Below are positions 27,014 to 35,473 of a stretch of 64,000 nt of DNA, in pieces (positions within the stretch are counted from its first letter, which is position 1; each line of letters opens with the position of its first letter). Origin of the DNA: KK5 sp034043675 (GTDB lineage Bacteria > Pseudomonadota > Gammaproteobacteria > Burkholderiales > Burkholderiaceae_C); assembly GCF_034043675.1 (NCBI RefSeq), contig NZ_JAXCLA010000003.1, positions 1 to 64,000 of the forward strand, written 5' to 3'. A program made the translations under genes and the position numbers. The notes under the pieces are model-generated. The model did not search any database and was not told the DNA's origin. It was given only the letters and a program-made list of their open reading frames with translations.

Positions 27014-27690
27014 GTGTCGGCCCACATGCGCAAGAGGTTGTGATAGTGGCCGGTCAGCGCCGTGACCTCGGCCGTGTCGCCATGCGCGGCGCGCAGGCGC
27101 TGGATGGTCTGGTCGAGTTCGAACAGCATTCCGCGCTGCGCGTCGGAGCGCACCATGCTCTGCGTCCAGAAGAAGCTCGCCAGCCGCGCGCCGCGAGTGA
27201 CCGGGGTCACGCGATGCAGGCTGCTGGCGGCGTAGACGACCATGTCGCCGGCCGGCAGCTTCACCTCATGCTCGCCGTAGGTGTCGGCGACGATCAGCTC
27301 GCCGCCGTCGTACTCGTCGGGCTCGCTGATGAATAGCGTGGAGGACACATCGCTGCGCAGCGGCAGCTCGGAGCCGAGCTGCCGCATCACCGCGCCGTCA
27401 ATGTGCATGCCGTATTCACCGCCGCCTTCGTAGCGGTTGAACAGCGGCGGCAGCACGCGCAGGGGCAATGCGGCGGCGAAGAACTGCGGGTGGCGCAGCA
27501 CGGCATCGCGCACGCGCGCGCCGAGCTCGATCGCCACCGGATCGTCGGCGCGCAGCTGGCGGTTGCGCTTGACCTGGGCGCCCTGCGGGCCCACGGTGGC
27601 GCGACCGTCGCTCCAGTCGGCCGCCTCCAGCCGGCTGCGCAGTTCACGCAGCGTCCCGGGGGCGAGCACGGCTGGAATGTGCAGCAGCAT
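27010..27690 (-). CDS. piuC: PKHD-type Fe(II)/2-oxoglutarate hydroxylase PiuC
   Basis: A 226-residue dioxygenase of the YbiX/PiuC group that is co-encoded with catecholate siderophore receptors. The iron triad is His96 and Asp98 (GMHIDG) with His159 (SSLHRVTPV), and Arg169 is positioned for 2-oxoglutarate. Length matches the family. It starts 3 bases after the Fiu-like receptor stop and overlaps the PepSY gene, so it is in the same operon. Its substrate is not established in the family; modification of a siderophore is the usual guess. Confidence 0.92.
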   Translation of the reverse strand: MLLHIPAVLAPGTLRELRSRLEAADWSDGRATVGPQGAQVKRNRQLRADDPVAIELGARVRDAVLRHPQFFAAALPLRVLPPLFNRYEGGGEYGMHIDGAVMRQLGSELPLRSDVSSTLFISEPDEYDGGELIVADTYGEHEVKLPAGDMVVYAASSLHRVTPVTRGARLASFFWTQSMVRSDAQRGMLFELDQTIQRLRAAHGDTAEVTALTGHYHNLLRMWADT

Positions 27691-27693
27691 CGA

Positions 27694-30009
27694 TCAGTAG
27701 TCCATCGAGGCGGTCAGCTGGGCAGCGCGCGGCGAGCCCGGCGTGTAGCGGTAGCCGCTCTTGTTGATCGCCGCGATGTAGTCCTTGTCGAACAGGTTCG
27801 TGACGTTCAGCTGCATCGTGATGTTGCGGTTGATCTTGTAGCTGGCCATGGCGTTGTAGATCGTGTAGCCGTCGACCAGTGCCGGGGTGCCGATCGCGCT
27901 GTCGGTGCCGCGATGCAGCGCGCCATTGTGCAGTGCGCCCAGGCCCAAGGTCACGCCGCTGCCGACGTCATAGGTCGTCCAGGCGGTGAACGCGTTCTTC
28001 GGCGTGTAGGCCAGCACGGCGCTGCCGTCCTTGGTCACGGCCGGGCCGGAGACGATCTTCGTGTCCATCGTCGTCAGGCCGAGGCTGACGCCCCAGGCCT
28101 TCGTGATCTGGCCGACAAGGCCGATCTCGACGCCCTGCACGCGCTGCTTGCCGGTCTGGTAGTACAGCAGGCTGGTCGGATCCTGCACGACCTGGTTGAG
28201 GACGTCCGTGCGGTACAGCGCGCCGGTGACGGTCAGCGTCTTGTCCAGCAGGTCCCACTTGGTGCCGATTTCGTAGGTCTTCGTCTTCTGCGGTGCGAAG
28301 TCGGTCCGGTTGGCACTGTTGCCGCTGCCGCCCGCGGCGAGCGCGAAGCTGGAGCCGCCCGGGGGCTGCGCGCCGGTGGCGTAGTCGACGTAGATGCTGC
28401 CGTTTTCCACGGGCTTGTAGACCAGGCCGATCTTGCCGGTGTAGAGCCAGTCGCTCAGCGTCAGCGACGTGGGCGTGTACGTGCCGGCGATGGCGGTAGC
28501 GGTGGTCGCGGTGACCAGCGTGGTGGCGTAGTAGTCGGTGCTGTAGTGGTCAGCGCGCAGGCCGGCCGACAGCAGCCACTGCGGCGTGATCTCGATGGTG
28601 TCGAACAGGTAGGCGCCGACGGTCGTCGTCGAGCCCTGGGTCACCGAGCCGTTGCGCAGGCGCGTGTAGCCGGTGGCATTGGGGTCCGGGTTGTACAGAT
28701 TGGCTGCGGTCCAGCTGCCCGTGTTGGTGATGCCCGGGACGTTGTAGACGGTGGCGGCCGAGCCGTAGTAGCCCCAGGTCTGCTGCTTCTCGTCGCTGAT
28801 TTCGGCGCCGATGCTGAGGCTGTGCTTGATGCCGCCGGTCTTCACTTCGCCGCTGAAGTTCAGCTGGTCGGCGATGATCGTGTTGATCTGATCCTTGTTC
28901 GTCGGGCTGGAGCGCGCGATGGTCCAGGTGGAGAAGTCGGTCTGGCTCGGCGTCTTCAGGTTGGCCGTGGCCGCGGTCCAGGATGTCAGCATGTACTGCT
29001 CGGCCGTGCGACCGTAGCGGGCCGTGTTCGTGAGCTTGAAGCCGTTCTTCAGGTCGTGCTCGATGCGGGCCGTCAGCATGTCGGACTTGACGTTGTCGAA
29101 GTCGCTGCTGGTGCCGTAGAAGTTGCTTGGATCGACGCGCGGTGCCGAGCTGATGTACGGGCGCGTGGTGTCCGGCGTGGTGAAGCCGGGCAGGCCGATC
29201 GTCGGCACGCCGCCGTCGGGGATGTTGTCCTGCTTGATGTGCACCGCATCGAGGTAGATGCGTGTGTCGGTGCCCAGGCCGATGGCCAGCGAAGGTGCGA
29301 TGCCCCAGCGCTTGTTCTTGATCTCGTCGCGGCCAGCAACGCCGTTGTCCTGCACCACGGCGTTCAGGCGCAATGCAATGCCCGACTCCACGTCCAGCAC
29401 GCGATTGACGTCCACGGTGCCGCGCTTGAAGGAAGCGCTGCCGAAGCCGAGGTTGCCGCTCAGTGCGTTCTCCAGCGTCGGCTTCTTGGTGATCAGGTTG
29501 ATGTAGCCGGTCGGCGATGAGCGGCCGACGTCCGTGCCGGCCGGGCCCTTGATGACTTCGACGGATCCGAGGTTGAAGGTATCGCGGCTGACCGAGGCGA
29601 TGTCGCGAATGCCATCCACGAAGATGCTGCTGGATGCGTCGTAGCCGCGCATGTAGATCGCGTCGCCGGTGTTAGTGCTGCCGTTCTCGCCGAGGAAGAA
29701 GGTGCTGACGCCCGGCGTGTTGCGCAGTGCTTCGGTCAGGTTGGTGGCGTTCTGCTCGCGCAGCACCTGCTCGGGAATGACCTGAATCGTCTGCGGCGTG
29801 TTGAGCAGCGGAGCCGTGTACTTGGTGTTGGACGACACGTCGCTCTTGTAGGGCACGTCGGCGTCGGCCGTGGCCTTGATGGTCGGCAGCGCGTCGGTGG
29901 GCTTGGCCGTGTCGGCCGCATGGGCCAGCAGTGGCGCGCCCAGGGATGCGGCCAGAGCGGCCAAAGCGGGGGCAGCAGCCGCATGCTTGCGGCTCTTGAT
30001 GAAGGACAT
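27694..30009 (-). CDS. TonB-dependent siderophore receptor (Fiu-like)
   Basis: A 771-residue outer-membrane receptor with a signal peptide (cut after AHA, about 32). The plug domain contains NTPQTIQVIPEQVL, LTEALRNTPGV, DAIYMRGYDASSSIFVDG and SVEVIKGPAG. A 22-strand-type barrel ends SMDY with a terminal aromatic. The plug sequence and the adjacent piuC resemble the catecholate receptor Fiu. It heads a seven-gene run ending with the diflavin reductase, and a Fur-box-like site overlaps its promoter. The exact siderophore cannot be read from sequence. Confidence 0.92.
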   Translation of the reverse strand: MSFIKSRKHAAAAPALAALAASLGAPLLAHAADTAKPTDALPTIKATADADVPYKSDVSSNTKYTAPLLNTPQTIQVIPEQVLREQNATNLTEALRNTPGVSTFFLGENGSTNTGDAIYMRGYDASSSIFVDGIRDIASVSRDTFNLGSVEVIKGPAGTDVGRSSPTGYINLITKKPTLENALSGNLGFGSASFKRGTVDVNRVLDVESGIALRLNAVVQDNGVAGRDEIKNKRWGIAPSLAIGLGTDTRIYLDAVHIKQDNIPDGGVPTIGLPGFTTPDTTRPYISSAPRVDPSNFYGTSSDFDNVKSDMLTARIEHDLKNGFKLTNTARYGRTAEQYMLTSWTAATANLKTPSQTDFSTWTIARSSPTNKDQINTIIADQLNFSGEVKTGGIKHSLSIGAEISDEKQQTWGYYGSAATVYNVPGITNTGSWTAANLYNPDPNATGYTRLRNGSVTQGSTTTVGAYLFDTIEITPQWLLSAGLRADHYSTDYYATTLVTATTATAIAGTYTPTSLTLSDWLYTGKIGLVYKPVENGSIYVDYATGAQPPGGSSFALAAGGSGNSANRTDFAPQKTKTYEIGTKWDLLDKTLTVTGALYRTDVLNQVVQDPTSLLYYQTGKQRVQGVEIGLVGQITKAWGVSLGLTTMDTKIVSGPAVTKDGSAVLAYTPKNAFTAWTTYDVGSGVTLGLGALHNGALHRGTDSAIGTPALVDGYTIYNAMASYKINRNITMQLNVTNLFDKDYIAAINKSGYRYTPGSPRAAQLTASMDY

Positions 30010-30089
30010 GGAAGTCTCCGAGGAGGGATTGATTCGGGAGAGGTCCGTCAGATCGGACCAAGCACGGCGGGGAGTCGTTGCACTTCTAG

Positions 30090-30119
30090 ATGATAAGTAT
30101 TCGCATTTACGAATGTCAA
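30090..30119 (-). promoter_or_regulatory. Fur-box promoter of the siderophore receptor operon
   Basis: On the minus strand TTGACA (30114-30119) and TATCAT (30090-30095) are 18 bases apart, a fair sigma-70 promoter. Overlapping it, GATAAGTATTCGCATTTAC (30092-30110) matches the 19-base Fur consensus at about 13 positions. Iron-repressed transcription of the seven genes is expected. Confidence 0.65.
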
Positions 30120-30192
30120 CAAATTCGGTATCGCGTGTTGCTGTTTGGCGATGGTCGCTGCGCGCTGGACGCGTAGCGACGGGCCGGAGTCG

Positions 30193-30972
30193 CTAGTGGT
30201 GGCGCCCGCGGCCGCCACCACCGCCGCCGACTTCGTATTCCAGGCCGGCGTCGGCTTCCCATTCGACGGGCTGGCCGTTTTCGAGATACGGCTCGAAACG
30301 GGCGCCACGGATGTCGATCAGCGCCTGCTGGTCCAGCCGATCGAAGCCGGACGAGGTCTTGACTCGCGCCGTCTTCAGCGCGCCCTCGACACCCACGAGG
30401 ATGCGCAGCACGACCAGGCCCGACTCGCCCAGGCGCCGCGACATCTGCGGCACATGCGGCCGCGGTTCGACCAGATAGCGCACAGCACTGGCCGGGATCT
30501 GCTTCGGTCCGGCCGAGGGTGCTGCGGCGACGACGGGAGGCGTCGGGGCCGGCGTCGCCGTCGGCTTGACGGGCGCAGGTGGCGGCGGCGGTTCGTTCAG
30601 CGCCACAGCCACGATCGGGGCCACCGCGATCGGCGGAGGCTGCACCAACGGCACCGGCACCACCAGGGGCAGCTTCACTTCGCGCACCGGTTCGGGCGGC
30701 AGCACCTTGGGTGTCGGCGGTTCGATCAGCCGCACCTGGACGGGCTCGGGCTTCAGATGCAGGCCGTTGCGGACCAGGCCGTGCGCCAGCATCCAGCCGA
30801 TGCCGAGGTGCAGGCCGCCCACCACCAGCCACATGCCACGCCGGCGCGGCGCGCCAGACCAGCGCCGTTCCAGCGTCGACGCGGTCGGCAGCATGGGCAG
30901 GACTTGCTGTTTGACGCCAGCGACGTCGGAGCCGCGCTCAGTCCGGCCTTCCGGCGTGGACAGGTCGGGCAT
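30193..30972 (-). CDS. tonB: Energy transducer TonB
   Basis: TonB passes proton-motive force from ExbBD to outer-membrane receptors. Visible are one membrane helix (GMWLVVGGLHLGIGWMLAHG), a long Pro-rich spacer with EPP and PPPPPAPVKP runs, and a C-terminal TonB domain (VRYLVEPRPHVPQMSRRLGE, then a GLVVLRILVG strand). The last residues are Gly-rich and end RGRHH. The start is uncertain: I used the first ATG; GTG at 31002 and TTG at 31023 are in frame. No exbBD genes are nearby. A Fur-like box lies upstream. Confidence 0.85.
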   Translation of the reverse strand: MPDLSTPEGRTERGSDVAGVKQQVLPMLPTASTLERRWSGAPRRRGMWLVVGGLHLGIGWMLAHGLVRNGLHLKPEPVQVRLIEPPTPKVLPPEPVREVKLPLVVPVPLVQPPPIAVAPIVAVALNEPPPPPAPVKPTATPAPTPPVVAAAPSAGPKQIPASAVRYLVEPRPHVPQMSRRLGESGLVVLRILVGVEGALKTARVKTSSGFDRLDQQALIDIRGARFEPYLENGQPVEWEADAGLEYEVGGGGGGRGRHH

Positions 30973-31049
30973 CTGCGTGTCGGTAAGTGCAATCGTGTTC
31001 ACGGGCGTACAGCATGGCGACAAGAAGTTGCAGAAATGCTAACACCAAA

Positions 31050-31064
31050 TACGAATTATTCTCA
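31050..31064 (-). promoter_or_regulatory. Fur-box-like site upstream of tonB
   Basis: On the minus strand TGAGAAT-A-ATTCGTA fits the 7-1-7 Fur pattern (TGATAAT-n-ATTATCA) and is embedded in A/T-rich DNA between tonB and the divergent holin-like gene. Confidence 0.6.
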
Positions 31065-31140
31065 TTTTCATGTTGTGACACAGCCGCATCTCGCACTTGT
31101 CCGCATCCGTCGCGCACGCTCGCGCCTATATGCTCGACCC

Positions 31141-31500
31141 ATGATGAAGACCCTGATCCGTTGGTTGCTGCTGGCCGCCGCCTTGCTGCTGGTGGCCCAC
31201 CTCTATCCCGGCGTCCAGGTCAGGAGCTTCGTCTCCGCGCTGATCGCGGCGCTGGTGCTGGGCCTGCTGAACACGCTGCTGCGGCCGCTGCTGGTCTTGC
31301 TGACGCTGCCGGTCACGGTGCTGACGCTGGGCCTCTTCCTGTTCATCATCAACGCGCTGATGTTCTGGGCCGCCGCCTTCGTGCTGGACGGCTTCGGCGT
31401 CAACGGCTTCACCGCGGCGCTGATCGGCTCGCTGATCTACAGCCTGTGCGGCATGGTGATCGACGTCGTGATGGAGCGCGTCTTCCCGTCGGAAGACTAG
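31141..31500 (+). CDS. Phage-holin-family four-helix membrane protein
   Basis: A 119-residue inner-membrane protein with four closely spaced hydrophobic segments (about 5-22, 30-48, 52-80, 88-110). It contains the family pattern NTLLRPLLVLLTLPVTVLTL and FIINALMFWAAAFVLDGF. It belongs to the phage-holin-4 superfamily common on bacterial chromosomes, where function is unknown and lysis is not implied. Transcribed alone, it converges on the BepA-like gene. Confidence 0.8.
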   Translation: MMKTLIRWLLLAAALLLVAHLYPGVQVRSFVSALIAALVLGLLNTLLRPLLVLLTLPVTVLTLGLFLFIINALMFWAAAFVLDGFGVNGFTAALIGSLIYSLCGMVIDVVMERVFPSED

Positions 31501-31513
31501 GAGCGAACTCGCT

Positions 31514-33112
31514 TCAGGGCAGCTCTTCGCCAGGCGGCGCGCCGCGCGGGTAGAGCTCGGCCAAGAGCTGGCGGCGTTGATAGAGCAAGGTGCGCAGGCG
31601 CGCATCGATCACCGCGGCCTCGATCTGGTCCGCGTCGCGGCCCTTCGACTGGCGCAGGCCGGAACGCAGACGGTCGATCGCGCCGTTCAGGTCGCCGACG
31701 GCGGCTCGCGCCTCGCCTTGCGCGCGCACGGCGCGCAGGGGCTGGCCCAACTTGGTCCACAGCTGCGCCAGTTCCTGCCAGGCCAGTGCGTCGCGCGGCA
31801 CGAGGCTGACGCGGGTCTGCAGGGTCTCGGCCGCATCGCGGGCGGACGCGGGGTTCTGGTCCACCATCGCGAGCCGGGCCCGCATCATCATCATCGGACG
31901 CGAGCGCTCGCCTGACAGCTTCTGCAGCGCGGCGAAGCCGTCGGCCGCGTGCTCGCGCGCCTGGTCCAGTTCGGCACGCAGGTAGACCAGCATGCGGTCC
32001 GCGCGTGGATCGTCACCAATGTTCTTGAGCATCGACTCGGCGTCACGCAGGCTGTTTTCGGCGCGGTTGAAGCTGCGCATCTTGATCGAGGCCAGCGTGC
32101 TCGCGTAACGGGCAGCCAATTGGTCAAAGACCTTGTTGGGGCCGCTCTGCGTGTCGCGGGCGCCGGCGTCCAGGTTCTGCAGCACCGCCCAGGCTTCAGC
32201 GCGGGGATCCATCAGCACGCGCGCACGCGCAGCCATCAGTGCATGTTCAGCGGTACCGCGCGGACGGGTCGGATCGCCCGGCCCGATGCGGGAGCGCGCG
32301 TCGCCGATGCGTTCGCTGGTCAAGGGGTGCGAACGCAGGTAGGGGTAGCTGCCGGAATCCTGCAGCTGATAGGCCTGCTCCATCCGTTCGAACATGCTGT
32401 ACATGCCGCCCGGCGCATAGCCGCCCGCCACCATCACGTTGTAGCCGACCCGGTCTGCCTCGCGCTCCATGTCGCGCGAGAAGGCGAGCGAGGCCGCCTG
32501 CGCCGCCGCCTGGCTGCCGACGATGGCGGCGTTGGCCATGTCCGGGCTGCCATGGCCGCGCGAAGCGGCGATCAGGCCCAGCAGCAGGCCCGCCGTCGCC
32601 AGCAGGCTGTTGCGCGAGTCGCCAGCGATCCGGCGCGCGATGTGGCGCTGCGTGACGTGCGACATCTCGTGGCCCAGCACCGAGGCAAGCTCGTCGCGCG
32701 AACCGGTCATCGCGATGAGCCCCAGGTGCACGCCGACAAAGCCGCCCGGCAGCGCGAACGCATTGATCGTCTTGTCGCGCACGAGGAAGGGCTGCCAGGC
32801 AAAGCGCTCGGCGGTCTCGTCACTGATATTGCCCAGCTTGCGGGCGGCCTCGACCAGCGGCTGCCAGGTCCCCTCCAGGTACTCCTGCAGCAGCGGGTCA
32901 TCGACGTAGTCGGGGTCGAGCCAGATCTCGCGCATCACCTCGTCGCCGATGCTGCGCTCACGGCCGATGTCCAGATCCTGCGATACCGAATCGCCAAGCG
33001 CCGGCAGGTTGACCTGAGCCCGGCTGAACGGCGCGCCGGTCATCAGTAGCGCGGCCGACAGCATCGCGGCAAGGACCCGTTTCGGGCGCTGGGGAAATAA
33101 CTTCGACAACAA
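31514..33112 (-). CDS. BepA-like periplasmic M48 metalloprotease with TPR repeats
   Basis: A 532-residue exported protease of the BepA/YfgC group, which helps LptD and outer-membrane protein assembly and degrades misfolded forms. A signal peptide (cut after SRA, about 32) precedes the M48 domain with H148-E-M-S-H152 and the downstream glutamate in DMEREADRVGYN. The C-terminal third is helical TPR repeat. No membrane anchor is seen beyond the signal. It is transcribed away from moaC. Confidence 0.88.
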   Translation of the reverse strand: MLSKLFPQRPKRVLAAMLSAALLMTGAPFSRAQVNLPALGDSVSQDLDIGRERSIGDEVMREIWLDPDYVDDPLLQEYLEGTWQPLVEAARKLGNISDETAERFAWQPFLVRDKTINAFALPGGFVGVHLGLIAMTGSRDELASVLGHEMSHVTQRHIARRIAGDSRNSLLATAGLLLGLIAASRGHGSPDMANAAIVGSQAAAQAASLAFSRDMEREADRVGYNVMVAGGYAPGGMYSMFERMEQAYQLQDSGSYPYLRSHPLTSERIGDARSRIGPGDPTRPRGTAEHALMAARARVLMDPRAEAWAVLQNLDAGARDTQSGPNKVFDQLAARYASTLASIKMRSFNRAENSLRDAESMLKNIGDDPRADRMLVYLRAELDQAREHAADGFAALQKLSGERSRPMMMMRARLAMVDQNPASARDAAETLQTRVSLVPRDALAWQELAQLWTKLGQPLRAVRAQGEARAAVGDLNGAIDRLRSGLRQSKGRDADQIEAAVIDARLRTLLYQRRQLLAELYPRGAPPGEELP

Positions 33113-33186
33113 TCCACGTCTCCGGCAGGCGGGTGCTCGCTAACTATGATGCGAGCTCCCAGGTTTCCCGAATGTTGCCACCCAGT

Positions 33187-33678
33187 ATGAACTCTGCACT
33201 GACACATTTCGACACCCAGGGCCAAGCCCATATGGTCGACGTCTCGGGCAAGGAAGTGACGCATCGCATCGCCCGCGCCAGCGGCTGCATCGCGATGCTA
33301 CCCGCGACGCTCGCGCTGATCATGAGCGGTAACGCGAAGAAGGGCGACGTGCTGGGCATCGCGCGCATCGCGGCGATCCAGGCTGCCAAGCGGACCGCCG
33401 ACCTGATCCCGCTGTGCCACCCACTGCCGATCACGCGGGTGGCCGTCGAATTCGAACTTGACGATGGTGACGCGCCGTCCGTCCTCTGCACCGCGCAGGT
33501 CGAAACGCTCGGCCGCACCGGCGTGGAGATGGAGGCGCTGACCGCCGTGCAGGTCGGCCTGCTGACGATCTACGACATGTGCAAGGCCGTGGATCGCGGC
33601 ATGGTGATGGGCGGGATCCGCGTGCTGGAGAAGCACGGCGGAAAGAGCGGCGATTGGGTGGCGCCGCCGTCGGCCTAA
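33187..33678 (+). CDS. moaC: Cyclic pyranopterin monophosphate synthase MoaC
   Basis: MoaC converts 3',8-cyclo-GTP to cyclic pyranopterin monophosphate in molybdenum cofactor synthesis. The 163-residue protein has KKGDVLGIARIAAIQAAKRT, the catalytic LIPLCHPLPIT and the MCKAVDRGM helix. The ATG at 33187 matches the family N-terminus (LTHFDTQGQAHMVDVSGK); in-frame upstream codons lack homology. No other moa gene is adjacent, so it is a lone locus in this window. Confidence 0.96.
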   Translation: MNSALTHFDTQGQAHMVDVSGKEVTHRIARASGCIAMLPATLALIMSGNAKKGDVLGIARIAAIQAAKRTADLIPLCHPLPITRVAVEFELDDGDAPSVLCTAQVETLGRTGVEMEALTAVQVGLLTIYDMCKAVDRGMVMGGIRVLEKHGGKSGDWVAPPSA

Positions 33679-33687
33679 CGCCTGATC

Positions 33688-35427
33688 TCAGCGCATCTCG
33701 CGCCAGTCGTACTCCCGCTTCGGCGGTGCGCACTGGAAGGGCTGCTCCTCCGGTTTCGTCACCACCTTGCAGATGGCCAGCCACTCGTCGCCGGTGGGAC
33801 TGCGGAACTCCTTCAGCCGCTGGACGATGTAACGCGCACGATCGTCATCGCCGGTGGCGTGCAGCGACTGAGCCCAGGACATCATCAGGCGCGCATCGAT
33901 CAGGTTGTGGCCGGTCTTGCGCGCGGCCTGGAGTGCGTACTCGCCCGGCTCCAGCGACGTGGCGGCGGCGTAGTCGGCATGGTGTGCGAAGAAGGTCGAA
34001 CGTTGGCCCTCCTCGATCCGATCGGCCAGAGGCTCGGCATGCTGCGGCGGAACGTAGATGACCACAACGCGACGGTAGTCCCAGACCGCATACAGGCTGC
34101 CGACGATGACGGCCACACCCGCCAGCAATAGCGGTATCTGCAAGCTCGGCCCCCGCTTCGCGCTCGGTTCCAGCGGCCCGAGCGCCAGCCCGAAAGCGAA
34201 CGCCGCCGGCAGCAGGAAGTAGGCGTACCAGAGCGGGTACTCCAGCAGGCTGTGCAGGCCGATCATCAGCACGATCATGAACGCGCAACGCCGCACGACC
34301 GCATCGCTGTTGTCGCGCGCCAGCATGCTGTCGCGCAACGCCCGCCACAGCGACCAGCAGAGCAGCCCGACGATCAGCAGACAGGCTGGGATGCCCAGTT
34401 CCACCGCAAGCTGCATCACGATGTTGTGCGAGTGATCGAAGAACGCAATCGGCCGGTTCGGGAACGGCGTCATCGTCCAGGCCAGGTTGAACTCGCCCCA
34501 GCCGACACCGGTCCACGGATTGCGCTTCACCAGCTCCCAGGCATTGGCGAGGATCTTCATCCGCTCCGGCGAGCCGGCACCTTCGGACGTGATGCGCGAT
34601 TCAGCACCGAAGGCATGGCCACCACCGGAGTTCGCCCACAAGTACATCGCGTACCAGCTGACGGCCATCATCAGCGGCGTGGCGATCAGCGCCCAGCGCG
34701 ATTCACGCTTGAGTTTGCGATCGAGCAGGCCCCAGATGGCGAGCAGGAACACACCGACCATGCCGGTGCGGGAGGCACTGAGAACAACGGCGAAGACGAG
34801 GCCGAAGAGCAGCAGCGGCAGCGCGATGCGCGCTCCTTTCGCTTCGAAGCGTTCGTCCTGATCGGTGAGATACACGGCGGCAACGCTGGACCACATCAGC
34901 AGGCTAGCCAGGTGGTTTGGCTGCCGCATATTGCCGAGTGCGCGGCCGGGGATGCCGGAGCGGGCGATGATCTTGCCGTCGGCAAGATCGGGGAAGAAGA
35001 CTTGGATGATGCTAACCAGAAGACTCAGCAGACCGGCGGCGAGGAGGGCCCAGCAGAATGCACCGAACCATTGGCGGCGGGAGGGCTGATCGAGTGCCTG
35101 AGCGCCGAGCATCAGCAGCAGAGCGATGAGAAGCACGCCTGTGGCTGACAGCGCAAGCGATGCTGGCAGTCCATTGAGCGCCGACGACAGCAATGGGCTC
35201 GCGGCCACAATCAACAACGCCCAGGTTGCCGGAGGGCTTCCGAATCGCGACTGCGAGGAGAACAACGAAAGCAGCACCCCTCCGGCACCGAGCACAGCAG
35301 CGAGTTGATTGAAGAGCGTTGAGGAGGGGGTGAGGTTGAACGCGACTAGAGGAGCGAGCGTGGTGAAGCACGCAATCGATAGCCATGCAAGAGAGAACGG
35401 CGGGCGATTCAAGGCAGCGGGAGACAT
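33688..35427 (-). CDS. PglL-like O-oligosaccharyltransferase (Wzy_C)
   Basis: A 579-residue inner-membrane enzyme with 11-12 predicted helices. It has the PglL motif MRQPNHLASLLMW and the ligase-type periplasmic loop with GVGWGEFNLAWTMTPF, FDHSHNIVMQLAVELGIP and the Wzy_C_2 segment SLLEYPLWYAYFLLP. Such enzymes transfer lipid-linked glycan to pilin and other exported proteins. It sits two genes from pilA in the same direction, so the pilin is a likely acceptor. O-antigen ligase is the alternative; length and C-terminal domain favour PglL. Confidence 0.82.
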   Translation of the reverse strand: MSPAALNRPPFSLAWLSIACFTTLAPLVAFNLTPSSTLFNQLAAVLGAGGVLLSLFSSQSRFGSPPATWALLIVAASPLLSSALNGLPASLALSATGVLLIALLLMLGAQALDQPSRRQWFGAFCWALLAAGLLSLLVSIIQVFFPDLADGKIIARSGIPGRALGNMRQPNHLASLLMWSSVAAVYLTDQDERFEAKGARIALPLLLFGLVFAVVLSASRTGMVGVFLLAIWGLLDRKLKRESRWALIATPLMMAVSWYAMYLWANSGGGHAFGAESRITSEGAGSPERMKILANAWELVKRNPWTGVGWGEFNLAWTMTPFPNRPIAFFDHSHNIVMQLAVELGIPACLLIVGLLCWSLWRALRDSMLARDNSDAVVRRCAFMIVLMIGLHSLLEYPLWYAYFLLPAAFAFGLALGPLEPSAKRGPSLQIPLLLAGVAVIVGSLYAVWDYRRVVVIYVPPQHAEPLADRIEEGQRSTFFAHHADYAAATSLEPGEYALQAARKTGHNLIDARLMMSWAQSLHATGDDDRARYIVQRLKEFRSPTGDEWLAICKVVTKPEEQPFQCAPPKREYDWREMR

Positions 35428-35473
35428 GATGGGGCCGGATCATCACATGAAAGTGATACCGAACCCCTTATCT

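Noticed and set aside
31141..31500. Prophage holin
   Set aside because: No lysozyme, capsid or integrase genes are near; this four-helix family is common as a plain chromosomal membrane protein.
30145..31500. 451-residue plus frame containing the holin-like protein
   Set aside because: Its first two thirds are antisense to tonB; only the last 119 codons from the ATG at 31141 form a real protein.
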